The position numbers and the translations under genes were made by a program. DNA of 64,000 bases from G963422745 sp963422745 (GTDB lineage: Bacteria; Actinomycetota; Acidimicrobiia; Acidimicrobiales; Aldehydirespiratoraceae), in NCBI GenBank assembly GCA_963422745.1, contig OY730477.1:2542001-2606000 (forward strand), in the 5' to 3' direction. Position 1 is the first letter of the stretch, and every line of letters begins with the position of its first letter. The notes under the pieces are model-generated. The model was not told the origin of the DNA. It did not search any database and worked only from the letters and a program-made list of their open reading frames with translations. Positions 45,265 to 54,029 of the stretch are shown piece by piece.

Positions 45265-45772
45265 TCATTGGATCCAGCGTCCCGCACGGCGCCGGGACAC
45301 ACCGGAGTCGACGGCCGGGTTGCGAAGGTGACCGTCTGCTGGTCGGCGGAGCGCACTCCATGTGGGCACGCCGATCGCAATGACCGTGCTGTTCTCCAGA
45401 AGAGCTTCAACGGTGGCTCGGTCGAGGGCGCACGGATCGAGCGCGGCTAGGTGACAGTTGGCCGGGTCGATCGCTGAGGCAGGCGGAGCGTATGCAGAGC
45501 TTCGGTCGTCGGCGGTCGAGTCATACGGCCATAGCGCTTCGGCTGGCTGGCCCCACTTCCGCAACGCCTGGTCGGCTGACTCGAACGTTGTTCCCGGATC
45601 GTTGTCGCGGTCAAATTGCTTCGCGCCCCAGTACAGGGTTTCGATACTGCGATCGATCCCGTCGCCAATGTGCAGTTCGTGAGCCGCAGTCACTGCGAAC
45701 GCCAGGCAGGTACCGCGTTGGCCTTGACTCCGGACAGCACCAAGCGCTGCGAAGGTCGATCGTCTGAGCCAT
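45265..45772 (-). pseudogene. Papain-like C1 cysteine peptidase, broken at both ends
   Basis: An ATG at 45772, three bases after the ImmA/chagasin stop, starts MAQTIDLRSA; then the frame shifts by one base to LGAVRSQGQRGTCLAFAV, the C1A active-site block with catalytic Cys. IETLYWGAKQ and AIGVPTWSALRRPADGH follow as in the family. The frame ends at 45265 without the His (GHA) and Asn (NSWG) blocks, so the C-terminal lobe is absent. As written it cannot be active. The full-length ancestor was probably a cytoplasmic cysteine protease controlled by the adjacent chagasin-like domain. Confidence 0.65.
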
Positions 45773-45773
45773 C

Positions 45774-46691
45774 TCAGGCCGCGAGAAGTTGTGTCTGCTG
45801 GTTGACTGAGATGCCCTGTCCGACCTCCGAGATTGGCGCTGGTCGGATAATCGCATCGATGGTGAACGTCGTGCCTTCGTCGCCGCCCTGCCAGGGTTGC
45901 GACAGCGTGAAGTCGAGGCGGCTTCGACCACGCCCGTACACCTTCAGGGTGATGTGGCGGGTCCCTGAGCCACCGAAGACGATGCCGTCGGCATCTTGCT
46001 GTCGTGTGACGTAGCGGTCGTTCACGACTAGGAAGTTGGCCTCGAGATCGTCTGGAAGGAGCCATTCGTATCCGGTGGACCGGATCTCGGGGAGAGCGAT
46101 GTCGATCTCGTCAGCTGGGTCGAGCTCGATGCGTCGGTGGTTGTCCGCCAAGTTCAGCTGCCACACAGCTGCACTCGGATTGTCGGGGCGTCGGCCGCCC
46201 AGCACTTGTTTTTTGAGCGCTAGTGGTGAGGCTTTCCTGAGCTGCACTCCGGTGGCGTATGGGATCTTGTTCAGTGCCTGTAGCTGTGTGACTGCTGCCT
46301 TGTAGCTGACGCCGAGTTCGACGGACAGTAGATAGATGTCGATGTCGGTTAGTGATGGTCGTTCGGGGTCGTGTCCACGATGCTCGAGGCGGGTCTCGAT
46401 CGCCAGCTCGGACATGAGGAGGCTCGCGGCGAACGTTTGGGCTTGGATCTCTTGGGGGTCGTAGGTTGGACCGAGGATTGTTGTGTCGTCGTCGGCGTGT
46501 GATGGATGACCCAGCTCATGGTGGCCGAGTTCGTGAGCGGCGGTGAACCGCTGCAATGCCATTGGCCGGGCAACGTTGACCGCGATCCCTGAGACATCTC
46601 CGACTCGCTGGTAGACGCCTAGCAAGCGATCGAGGTCGCCCTCGAAGCTGAGCCAAATCCCCTTGTCCTCGCCAGCTGCGGCCGCCCACAA
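45774..46691 (-). CDS. ImmA/IrrE metallopeptidase fused to a chagasin-like protease-inhibitor domain
   Basis: 305 residues as read. HELGH at 53-57 with QAQTFAASLLM downstream marks an ImmA/IrrE-type zinc peptidase. The C-terminal third resembles family I42 inhibitors: STGYEW at 205-210 (NPTTGYxW loop), GGSG at 240-243 and DFTLSQPW at 260-267 (RPW loop). The target of chagasin-like inhibitors is papain-like cysteine peptidases, and one lies just downstream. The N-terminus is uncertain: only TTG 46691 is available after the preceding stop, and RVERPNLW upstream is in phase but has no start codon. Confidence 0.75.
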   Translation of the reverse strand: MWAAAAGEDKGIWLSFEGDLDRLLGVYQRVGDVSGIAVNVARPMALQRFTAAHELGHHELGHPSHADDDTTILGPTYDPQEIQAQTFAASLLMSELAIETRLEHRGHDPERPSLTDIDIYLLSVELGVSYKAAVTQLQALNKIPYATGVQLRKASPLALKKQVLGGRRPDNPSAAVWQLNLADNHRRIELDPADEIDIALPEIRSTGYEWLLPDDLEANFLVVNDRYVTRQQDADGIVFGGSGTRHITLKVYGRGRSRLDFTLSQPWQGGDEGTTFTIDAIIRPAPISEVGQGISVNQQTQLLAA

Positions 46692-46718
46692 GTTAGGTCG
46701 TTCAACCCGCAGGTGCTT

Positions 46719-47663
46719 TCAGGCTAAGTCGACGGGCTCCTTCACCAACCAATCGCAAGGTTCTCCTATGAGGCGTCCGTCGCTGAGGTGGCCAGCGAGG
46801 TCCGAGAACACTCGCGGGTAGCCACTGTCACACAGCTGCTTGAACTCCTTGGCGGGATCCAGGTGAAGGTTGATGCCACCCCAAAAGTGGACCGTGTATT
46901 CCGAGCCGTGCTCATGAGCCTTTCGATACTCGTTGGGAGATAGATAGAACCGGACCGAAGTACTCACGCTCGCCTTGACCTCAACCCTCTCGAGCCCGCC
47001 ACAGGATCGATCCTCAATGTCGTGTCCAAGCGTCTCATCGTCCGCAGCGACCCAAAGAACATCCTTGGGGTGTGGCGCGTTGTGGCGGAGGAGCTGGAAG
47101 CTGTACGCCTCGCCACGCTTCCCAATTGTCATCCGCGCATCAGCGGCCGCAGGCGTCAGCGACGGGAGGAGGCTCCACGGGGAATCGATCTCTACGAGGA
47201 GGTCACCGCTGACCGCCACTTGAGTATCTGAGACCACCGAGGGCCAAGCTTGAAGGACACCGACCAACTGCGGCGAGACCTCCCGAGCGAGCGCTGTATC
47301 GCAGACAAGAGTCGTGGCGGCCTTGGTTGCAACGGTCAGAAACTGCCGGATCTGATCGTGGAGCCAGCCTCGACGAATCAACATCATTGCTAGTTCCTGC
47401 CGACTCCGGTCGGCGTTCATCTGGGTTATCCGCTCGCCCTGTCGGGTTCGATAGACACGTTTAGCTTGAAGCTGAGCGAGGCCAGATCGGGTGAGCACAT
47501 CCAACAGGTCGGCGATCTCGCTGCGAGGTCCTCCGCAGGTCGGCCAAAGTACCTGGGCAGCGTTCGCTTGGGCGAAGCCCGGAGCGCGTGGGTGTAGTCC
47601 TTCCAACACGGACTCGAGACGGCGTATGCGTGAGGCTGTAAACCAGTCGCTGCGGTTCGTCAT
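46719..47663 (-). CDS. DUF3883-type (PD-(D/E)XK-like) protein
   Basis: 314 residues. The N-terminal half is a helical region with a winged-helix flavour (EIADLLDVLTRSGLAQLQ). The C-terminal half, IGKRGEAYSFQLL, GHDIEDRS, RVEVKAS and FYLSPNEYRKAHEHG, matches the DUF3883 nuclease-like fold with an ExK. It begins five bases after the SNF2 helicase stop and is therefore in the same transcription unit. It may be the DNA-cleaving or DNA-binding subunit of the methylase/helicase set. Confidence 0.7.
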   Translation of the reverse strand: MTNRSDWFTASRIRRLESVLEGLHPRAPGFAQANAAQVLWPTCGGPRSEIADLLDVLTRSGLAQLQAKRVYRTRQGERITQMNADRSRQELAMMLIRRGWLHDQIRQFLTVATKAATTLVCDTALAREVSPQLVGVLQAWPSVVSDTQVAVSGDLLVEIDSPWSLLPSLTPAAADARMTIGKRGEAYSFQLLRHNAPHPKDVLWVAADDETLGHDIEDRSCGGLERVEVKASVSTSVRFYLSPNEYRKAHEHGSEYTVHFWGGINLHLDPAKEFKQLCDSGYPRVFSDLAGHLSDGRLIGEPCDWLVKEPVDLA

Positions 47664-47668
47664 AGCAT

Positions 47669-49591
47669 CTATTCGCCGAGCAGGTATCGGAGCAGCGTGG
47701 AAAGGTCGTCGTCTGTTCCTTCAGGCTGGCTGAGTTCATAAACCGACGAGTGCAGCTCAGCCCCTTGGAGGACCTCCTCCATCGCGTCACGCTTTTGAGT
47801 CAACGAGATGTCAACGAGATGATCGATCGTTGGTTGGGCATCATGAGTCGCCAAGAGGAGATGGATCGTTACATCTGCCCCAGCCGGAAGACCCAGACGA
47901 TGCACGCGGTCGATCGATTGCAGATAGAGAGCGGCGTCATAGGTCCGATCGAGGTAGATAGCGTCATAGCAGGCCTGATGGAGCGAGATCGACTCCGAGC
48001 ATGACGCCGGGTTCGTGATGAACACGGCAGGGCCGTAGTGGGTTAAGAACTGGTGTAGGACCTGTTCGCGGGTCTCGTCGAGGTCGTCGAATTTGGACTT
48101 TTTGCTTCCGTCGTCGACGGGGATGCGCCCGTCAATCTGGTAACAGGTGACGCTTAGCTCGCGTTCTAGGTGCTGGCGGTACTGGTCAAGGTTGGCGACA
48201 AAGTTGCTCCAACACACGACTTTTCGACCGGCACCAATGATGTCGGCCACGAGTTCGGTCGCGCGGACATATTTCGCGGGAACCTCAGCGTTTGAGAAGC
48301 GGGCGAGCCGGTCCATTAGTGTCGGGCTGTCGGGTGGCACTCGCGGCGTGTTGTACAGCTCGTCATGGCGGTTGAGTAGGTCGGGGTTGGCGGCGGCCTG
48401 CAGGAGGCGAATCGGCCGGGCCCTGCGAAGCGCCTGCAGCTTTTCTTCCCAGTCGGGGGCTTCGGCGAGGGTTTGGCGGAAGCGACCGGCGATTAGGTCG
48501 TAGATATCGGCCTGGGTACCGGCTAGCTCAACCTCGTGAGTGTTGACGGTGTACGGGGGTAGCCCGAGCTCAGCCTTGGGCGTACGGATCGTGAATGGCG
48601 CAACCTCGGTTCGGAGTTTGGGGAAATCTGTTTCGGCGCGCTGCTCAAAATCGTCTGCAGTCCCGGTGAGTTGCCCGTCCGGCCAGATGATGTTCAGCTG
48701 GCTGTAGAGATCAAGGGGACTCTTCGGCATCGGAGTACCGGACAGAATGAGGCGAGTCTTGCATCGTTTGGCGATGGCGATCAGAGCTGAAGCCCAGCTG
48801 CCCCCGCGGAATCGCTTGGCGCGGTGCGATTCGTCCACGATGAGCATGACGTTGAGCCGTTCGGCGAGGTCGAAGATTCTTTGCTGGTCCGCTGTTGCTG
48901 CTTGGTATCCGACAAGAAGTATTGAGCCGGAGCGGGCTCGGGTGTACAGCTCTGCGCGCTGGTCCTGCTTACCTCGTACTCGTCTGACTGTCAGCTTGTC
49001 AGATAGCGCCGCTTGTGTCTCGCTTTCCCATGGTTCGAAGCATGCGAGCGGCCCGACCACCAATACGAGGTCCACTGTGCCAGCCGCCATATGACTGGCG
49101 GCGACCGCTAGCGCCGTCGTAGTCTTACCCGAACCAGGCACTGAGAAGTTGGCTGAGTTGCCTGCCGCAATTGCATGAGTCGCGCCGCTGCGCTGGTGGT
49201 CCCGTAGCACCCGATGGTCACTCCAGCCGAATAGGCGGAGAGTCTCCTCGACTTCGGCTTCGGTGACGGCAACCTTGCCGGTCTTCCATTCTCGGGCGGC
49301 GGCCGCAGTTCGCTCGAAACTGCGGCGCCTTTCGAGGGCCAGCTCTACTTCGCGGGCGACCAGGTAGTCGCGCTCAGAGATCCAGCCGCGTTCGTTGATG
49401 TAGCTGTCGACTCGGAGGACGAGCTGTGCCATTGGCTGCGCCCGGGCGAAAATCCTCCACCCACCAGTGGTGATGTCTCCCCCGAGGATCGTGCGGAAGA
49501 ACCTGCGAGATCTTCTGTCGTGCAGTTCGGCCGGGCCTTCTAGCAGTAGGTCTCGGCCGTCGACACGCAGCTCAACAACCGCACCGCTCAC
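47669..49591 (-). CDS. SNF2-family helicase/ATPase
   Basis: About 640 residues. Walker A VPGSGKTTTAL, VDESHRAK (DESH box), LSGTPMPKSPLDLYSQ, and motif VI IDRVHRLGL define a SNF2-type translocase; the N-terminal 100 residues are unassigned. The GTG at 49591 overlaps the ParB-like gene's stop as GTGA, and I prefer it to ATG 49621. SNF2 proteins move along double-stranded DNA; in defence islands they usually partner a methylase and a nuclease, as seen here. Confidence 0.85.
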   Translation of the reverse strand: MSGAVVELRVDGRDLLLEGPAELHDRRSRRFFRTILGGDITTGGWRIFARAQPMAQLVLRVDSYINERGWISERDYLVAREVELALERRRSFERTAAAAREWKTGKVAVTEAEVEETLRLFGWSDHRVLRDHQRSGATHAIAAGNSANFSVPGSGKTTTALAVAASHMAAGTVDLVLVVGPLACFEPWESETQAALSDKLTVRRVRGKQDQRAELYTRARSGSILLVGYQAATADQQRIFDLAERLNVMLIVDESHRAKRFRGGSWASALIAIAKRCKTRLILSGTPMPKSPLDLYSQLNIIWPDGQLTGTADDFEQRAETDFPKLRTEVAPFTIRTPKAELGLPPYTVNTHEVELAGTQADIYDLIAGRFRQTLAEAPDWEEKLQALRRARPIRLLQAAANPDLLNRHDELYNTPRVPPDSPTLMDRLARFSNAEVPAKYVRATELVADIIGAGRKVVCWSNFVANLDQYRQHLERELSVTCYQIDGRIPVDDGSKKSKFDDLDETREQVLHQFLTHYGPAVFITNPASCSESISLHQACYDAIYLDRTYDAALYLQSIDRVHRLGLPAGADVTIHLLLATHDAQPTIDHLVDISLTQKRDAMEEVLQGAELHSSVYELSQPEGTDDDLSTLLRYLLGE

Positions 49592-50952
49592 CTCAAGTGA
49601 TCCGCGTGCTCGTCCACCCATGCTAGGATTTCGCCCAGTTTGTCGTCAATGCCGCCTACACCAGCCGCCCGAGCCTCCTCTAGTAGGTTTCGGTTCTCCG
49701 AGGCGAGTACTTCCAAGCGGTTGATGACTTCAGCGAGGAGTTTCAGCACATCTGTGCCTTGACTCGCCTTGAAGCCATCGAGTCGGGAGTCAAAGATTCG
49801 TAGAATGTCCTCACGCGGCTGGTAGTCCGGCATGTTGGGACCCAGAGGCTCGGCATCGCCGTCGTCGTCATCATCGGCATCATCGATCTCGTCGGATTCG
49901 ACGATGTTGTCAGCAGCGTCTTGTAGATCCGGCTCGTGAAGTGGCTGCGTTCCGGGCGCAGGCTCCCATCCAGCCTCCGCTTCCCGAATCTCTGTGACGA
50001 GAGCGTCGAACCTGCTGCGGTCTTTGACGAACATCTTCTTGATACCCCGTATGTCCCCGTGAGAGATGCCGCTGCGTATCGCCGCGAAGCAGACATCGAG
50101 CATGTCCTCCTCTCGGTCTGGGGCAAGCTTCTGAACCTGGCGCATTGCCTTGCCGACATCGCGAAATCGTTCGATTTGGCGGAGGAGCAGTTCGTACGCC
50201 GCGGGCTGGTTCAGATCATCAAGGAATGCATCCATGTACTTGATGGCGTGGAGCTGGGTGACGGCGTAGTTCTTATTGTTCCCTATGAGGCCTTGAAGCT
50301 CGCCCGCTACGCGATCGATGCTGCCAGAGTCGCCCCAGTCAATGGTGCTGTGCTCGGCCGTATCGCGAATCGCGAGAAGGAGGTTGATATCGGTGTAGAG
50401 GACCTTGTAGTCCTCAGTGAGCTGTTCGTGCTGTTCCATCCGGAACAAGGTGAGTTCGTCGATGTCGTCTCCGATTTCGACGACATCAGCCCAGATGTTG
50501 CCATCGTCGCCATACTTTCGGCGCCGCCGACGCATCATCGCGAGTCGTCGGTTGCCATTGTGAGTGACGCCATCGGGTCGGATCCAGAACGGCCGCTCCT
50601 GTCGCCGTTTCACCCAGTCGGCCTCAAGTGCCACGGTGTCCTTGCTGTCCTTGCCAACAACCCTTCCGTTCTCGACTCGCCAGCTTCCGACTGAATCAAG
50701 GAGGATAGACTCAAGAATCAGAGCGTCGCCTTCGCGATTCTCCGGATCGAGGGTCAGCCCGCCGAGCTTCGCTTCAAAGTACTTTCGTTCGGCTGCGAAA
50801 CGACGGTTATCGACGTTGAGAACGAGCAGGTCGATAGGCACTCGCCAAACCTCAAATGACCTCCAGGCATCAGCAACCCAAAGCCGTTCTTTTGGCCGGT
50901 CAGCGTGCTGGCGCTGAGTTCTGATTGCGGCGGTACGTTCGGTGGCGTCCAT
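49588..50952 (-). CDS. ParB-domain-like protein
   Basis: 454 residues from ATG 50952 with GAGAG just upstream; a longer reading from 51246 would lie inside the methylase gene. The N-terminal part has ParB-like features: VPIDLLVLNVDNRRF and GVTHNGNRRLAMM (box II, GERR-like). A helical middle and a very acidic stretch (DDADDDDDGDAE) follow, then a short coiled coil. ParB-like CTPase or nuclease domains occur in mobile defence loci and plasmid partition; here the neighbours favour defence. Confidence 0.7.
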   Translation of the reverse strand: MDATERTAAIRTQRQHADRPKERLWVADAWRSFEVWRVPIDLLVLNVDNRRFAAERKYFEAKLGGLTLDPENREGDALILESILLDSVGSWRVENGRVVGKDSKDTVALEADWVKRRQERPFWIRPDGVTHNGNRRLAMMRRRRRKYGDDGNIWADVVEIGDDIDELTLFRMEQHEQLTEDYKVLYTDINLLLAIRDTAEHSTIDWGDSGSIDRVAGELQGLIGNNKNYAVTQLHAIKYMDAFLDDLNQPAAYELLLRQIERFRDVGKAMRQVQKLAPDREEDMLDVCFAAIRSGISHGDIRGIKKMFVKDRSRFDALVTEIREAEAGWEPAPGTQPLHEPDLQDAADNIVESDEIDDADDDDDGDAEPLGPNMPDYQPREDILRIFDSRLDGFKASQGTDVLKLLAEVINRLEVLASENRNLLEEARAAGVGGIDDKLGEILAWVDEHADHLR

Positions 50953-50965
50953 AGTTCTCTCAGTG

Positions 50966-52966
50966 TCAATCCCGGCTCGGCGCCACGGTGGCGTAGCGGC
51001 TGGCTGCGATTTCGTGTGCGAGCTGAAAGTTCGTACGGTCGGCGTCGGCGACTTTGAGATCGCCGAAGAGGTGCTCCCAATCCGAACCGGATTCGGCCAA
51101 GGTGGCCGGTGTTGTCTCCGAGACTGGTCGACAGACCACGACGATGTCCCATTCGCAGTTGCCGGGATGGCTGTGGTGGCCCATATGTGGATCGCTTCGG
51201 ACGGGCCACATTGCTGTGATTCGTAGCTTGGTCTCGTCGAGTGCAAAACCGATAGCCGACCAAGCTACTGGATTCGACGAATGATAGGTGAACGCGATTG
51301 GTAGACCTTCGGTGCGCGCGGCGAGGGCTGGGCGCAGGCAATCCGCGAGCGCGACTCCGAACTTGGACCCGTCGGATTCGGTGGCCGATTGGAGCGTTTG
51401 GCCCCTTTGATTGTCACGATCGCTCCACGCTCGGAAGAGTTCGGTGAGTTCGTCGTAGACGATGTAGTCGTAGTAAGGCGGGTCAAACACCAGCAGATCG
51501 ATCGTCGCGCTCGGTTGCGTGTCGGCAGCAGACGAGCATCGGAGGTCGATTGCGCCTGGTTGCGGTGGGAGGTCGAGAACTCGCGCCTCGGCGTTACGTG
51601 TGGCGACATTGTAGACGCTGCGACGCACTGAACTCGTGGCCGATCGAACGACGCGATTGAGGCATTGTCGAATCGTTCCTCGCCCGCCCGAGGAATGCAG
51701 GGGATTGAGTTCAACGGGCAGGGCCGGGAGTGAGTAGCCACGGACGCTGAAGAGCGCGGCGAGCCGCCCGTAGTCGGTGGCATAAGAACACAACCGGTTA
51801 TTTGTGGTGAGCGCGTTTGATAGCGCCAAGCAAATGGCCCTGTTCACTCCGGGCGCCAAGTCAACCCGCTCGTTGAGCCAGGCGTGCGCGGCTCCAAGTA
51901 CGAGGAGTTGGCGACTGGAGAAGAGCTCGCTGACGAAGTTGATGCCGAAGCTACGTGGGCGGGGGTCGCTTCGCTGTTTAGTGAACTCGGCGGTTGGAAG
52001 TGCCAGCGGCACCGGTGGCGAGCTGAGCATCGATTTGGCGGCTTCTAACGCCGCGAGATCGGCACTACTCGGGGCCTCCAATCGGCGCCGCTTGTCGGCT
52101 CGCGTGCGCTCCACTGCGAGTAGCTTCCGGGGCGCAGCACCTGTTAGGAGTTCGCGGTGCGTGGAGCGCTCCTTGCATTTTCCGCAGCGATACCGGCCCG
52201 AGTCAAAGGTCGACCGATCGACTCGCCACCGCTTGGCCGCTCCCATGAAGGTCGCTTGGTCCGACTCACGAAGGTGATGAATGGTGAATTCTTCGGGGTC
52301 GAAGACCGTGAGCGGCTCGTCTCTCACAACGGCGCCCGATTTCCCTGAATCCCGGACCAGGACAAGCGATCGGAACAATGGTCCGGATCGGTCACAGTGT
52401 GCGCAGGTGACAACGTGGAGCCAGAAGTAGTGAAGTGGATCGCCAGCCTCGTCTGGGTACAAGTCCCCGAAATTCGTTCTGAGGTACGAGAGCAGCTCAT
52501 CTCCGGCAGCCAAGACATCAACTGCGGCCACCGGCTCCAAGGCGTGCGCCACGATCGTTGCAGAGGTCGGGTCAACATCGGTGCCACCAACATCGGCTCC
52601 GAGTCTCGCTGCTTCGATCAACGTCGTACCCCCACCCATGAACGGGTCATAGACCGAGAAGCCGTTCAAAGTCGTCGCCGGGTCGGCGAACAAGCTCCAG
52701 AACTCTTCTTCCGACGTGCCGCCATCAAGGGCGGCAGCGACGAGGATCGCTCGCATCACCGACGGCGGCCGGCGCGCCCACCAGCTGTGAGCGCCATACG
52801 CCGGATCCTTGACCCGTCGGTCAGCTGCAGCGACCCGCGAAACACCGAGCGCAGGAAACGCCGTCTCAAGAAACGTCGGAGACACGCACGGCAAATCGGT
52901 TACGTCCTCCGCGTCCGAGATAGCCGCGGCAGCCAAACGGCGCCCACTCGGTGGAACATCCCTCAC
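50966..52966 (-). CDS. Zinc-ribbon-containing DNA methyltransferase (DUF1156-like)
   Basis: 666 residues. Motif I-like DPFMGGGTTLIEAARLG and the catalytic motif DPPYYDY identify an amino-methyltransferase (N4-cytosine or N6-adenine). SWWARRPPSVMRAIL near the N-terminus is a DUF1156-type signature. Two zinc-ribbon pairs, CAHC and CGKC, lie between the motifs. GTG 52966 overlaps the AbiEi-like stop. It should mark host DNA in the module with the ParB-like, SNF2 and DUF3883 proteins. Confidence 0.8.
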   Translation of the reverse strand: MRDVPPSGRRLAAAAISDAEDVTDLPCVSPTFLETAFPALGVSRVAAADRRVKDPAYGAHSWWARRPPSVMRAILVAAALDGGTSEEEFWSLFADPATTLNGFSVYDPFMGGGTTLIEAARLGADVGGTDVDPTSATIVAHALEPVAAVDVLAAGDELLSYLRTNFGDLYPDEAGDPLHYFWLHVVTCAHCDRSGPLFRSLVLVRDSGKSGAVVRDEPLTVFDPEEFTIHHLRESDQATFMGAAKRWRVDRSTFDSGRYRCGKCKERSTHRELLTGAAPRKLLAVERTRADKRRRLEAPSSADLAALEAAKSMLSSPPVPLALPTAEFTKQRSDPRPRSFGINFVSELFSSRQLLVLGAAHAWLNERVDLAPGVNRAICLALSNALTTNNRLCSYATDYGRLAALFSVRGYSLPALPVELNPLHSSGGRGTIRQCLNRVVRSATSSVRRSVYNVATRNAEARVLDLPPQPGAIDLRCSSAADTQPSATIDLLVFDPPYYDYIVYDELTELFRAWSDRDNQRGQTLQSATESDGSKFGVALADCLRPALAARTEGLPIAFTYHSSNPVAWSAIGFALDETKLRITAMWPVRSDPHMGHHSHPGNCEWDIVVVCRPVSETTPATLAESGSDWEHLFGDLKVADADRTNFQLAHEIAASRYATVAPSRD

Positions 52967-53277
52967 GGCCTCACCAGCTCCACTGGCTCAGGTAGTGGAG
53001 AGCCATCAAGCGCGGCGGTCAAGTGATCCGAATTTGTGAACGCTGCACCAGCCCGGAGCGCGTGCCCCACTCTGGAGAGAGTCGGGAGCTTTGGTTGCGA
53101 GCGTAGATATTGCCGCATTGCCTCGTTTACGAGGTCTAACCCAACCAGGTCGCACAGACGGAACGTGTCGGCGACAATCCGTTCCCGCCTCGTGATCGTG
53201 AACCGCTCCCTTTCTCCGCGGCTCACCTCAATGCCCGCCCCCCACGTCAACAGTCTCTGCCGCGAACACATGCACAA
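52963..53277 (-). pseudogene. C-terminal part of an AbiEi-like antitoxin/regulator
   Basis: 104 residues. RERIVADTFRLCDLVGLD and EAMRQYLRSQPKLPTLSRV resemble the C-terminal domain of AbiEi-type regulators. In phase upstream, HVAIPKVRID continues the family pattern but runs to a TAG without a start and without a winged helix, so the N-terminus seems lost. It may still mark a regulatory gene formerly heading the methylase operon. Confidence 0.55.
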
Positions 53278-53377
53278 CCGTAGGCGGATAGTCGATGCTC
53301 GGTCGATGCGTACCTTTGGGATCGCGACGTGAACGGCAGACGGATGGGACCGATCTCGCCCAACTGATCCAGTGCCG

Positions 53378-53854
53378 TCAACGCAACCATGTATGAAATT
53401 CTACATCACTTAGCTTGATACATGGTGCTTTCATACGTCGGACGCCATCTACCACTAGTTCCTTCACACGCGGATTGGCTCGCGCAAACGCACGCCAGGT
53501 ATCAGCAAGCGCCGAAGCTTGTGCCCACAAAGACGATCGCGTGGCGTCTTCGTAGCCGAATAGGTACCAACAGGCGACTGCGGTGAACGTCAAGCGGCGC
53601 TTCGACAGCCGCTCCCACAAGCGGTCGGGGTCAGACCCCTCCTCCAGATGAGCCAGGCTGTCGATCGGTCCTAATCCAATTGAACATGTCAAAAGGTGTA
53701 TTCTTGATAGTCGCCAGCTGCGGCCACACACAGAGGCAGGCGCTTCGATTGGCCGGTTGTGTCTGCTTTGCGATACTGACGAAAGAGTGAACGCATGGTC
53801 TTGGCTCGGCCGCGGGGCATGAACATCATGAGCATCATCACAAGGCGGGACCAA
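53378..53854 (-). CDS. Unrecognised protein or fragment
   Basis: 158 residues. Only the C-terminal 90, with LWERLSKRRLTFTAVACWYL and LADTWRAFARANPRVKELVV, look protein-like; the first 60 are of low quality, so the start is uncertain. No family recognised. It lies upstream of the AbiEi-like fragment on the same strand. The 175 bases to the next gene (53855-54029) hold a repeated AATCATGTTCC word and nothing else seen. Confidence 0.3.
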   Translation of the reverse strand: MVPPCDDAHDVHAPRPSQDHAFTLSSVSQSRHNRPIEAPASVCGRSWRLSRIHLLTCSIGLGPIDSLAHLEEGSDPDRLWERLSKRRLTFTAVACWYLFGYEDATRSSLWAQASALADTWRAFARANPRVKELVVDGVRRMKAPCIKLSDVEFHTWLR

Positions 53855-54029
53855 TAGGGATGAGAAGCGAGACCGTCTGAATGCTCGAATCCGACAAGGG
53901 CGGAGACTGCCCGGCGTCGCCGCAGATCAGGGGCGGATTATAGAAATCATGTTCCGGTGAATCATGTTCCATCGCTGCACACGGATCTGGGAAAACCGTC
54001 GGATCCGAGGGCAGGCAAGGAGGTTGCTT

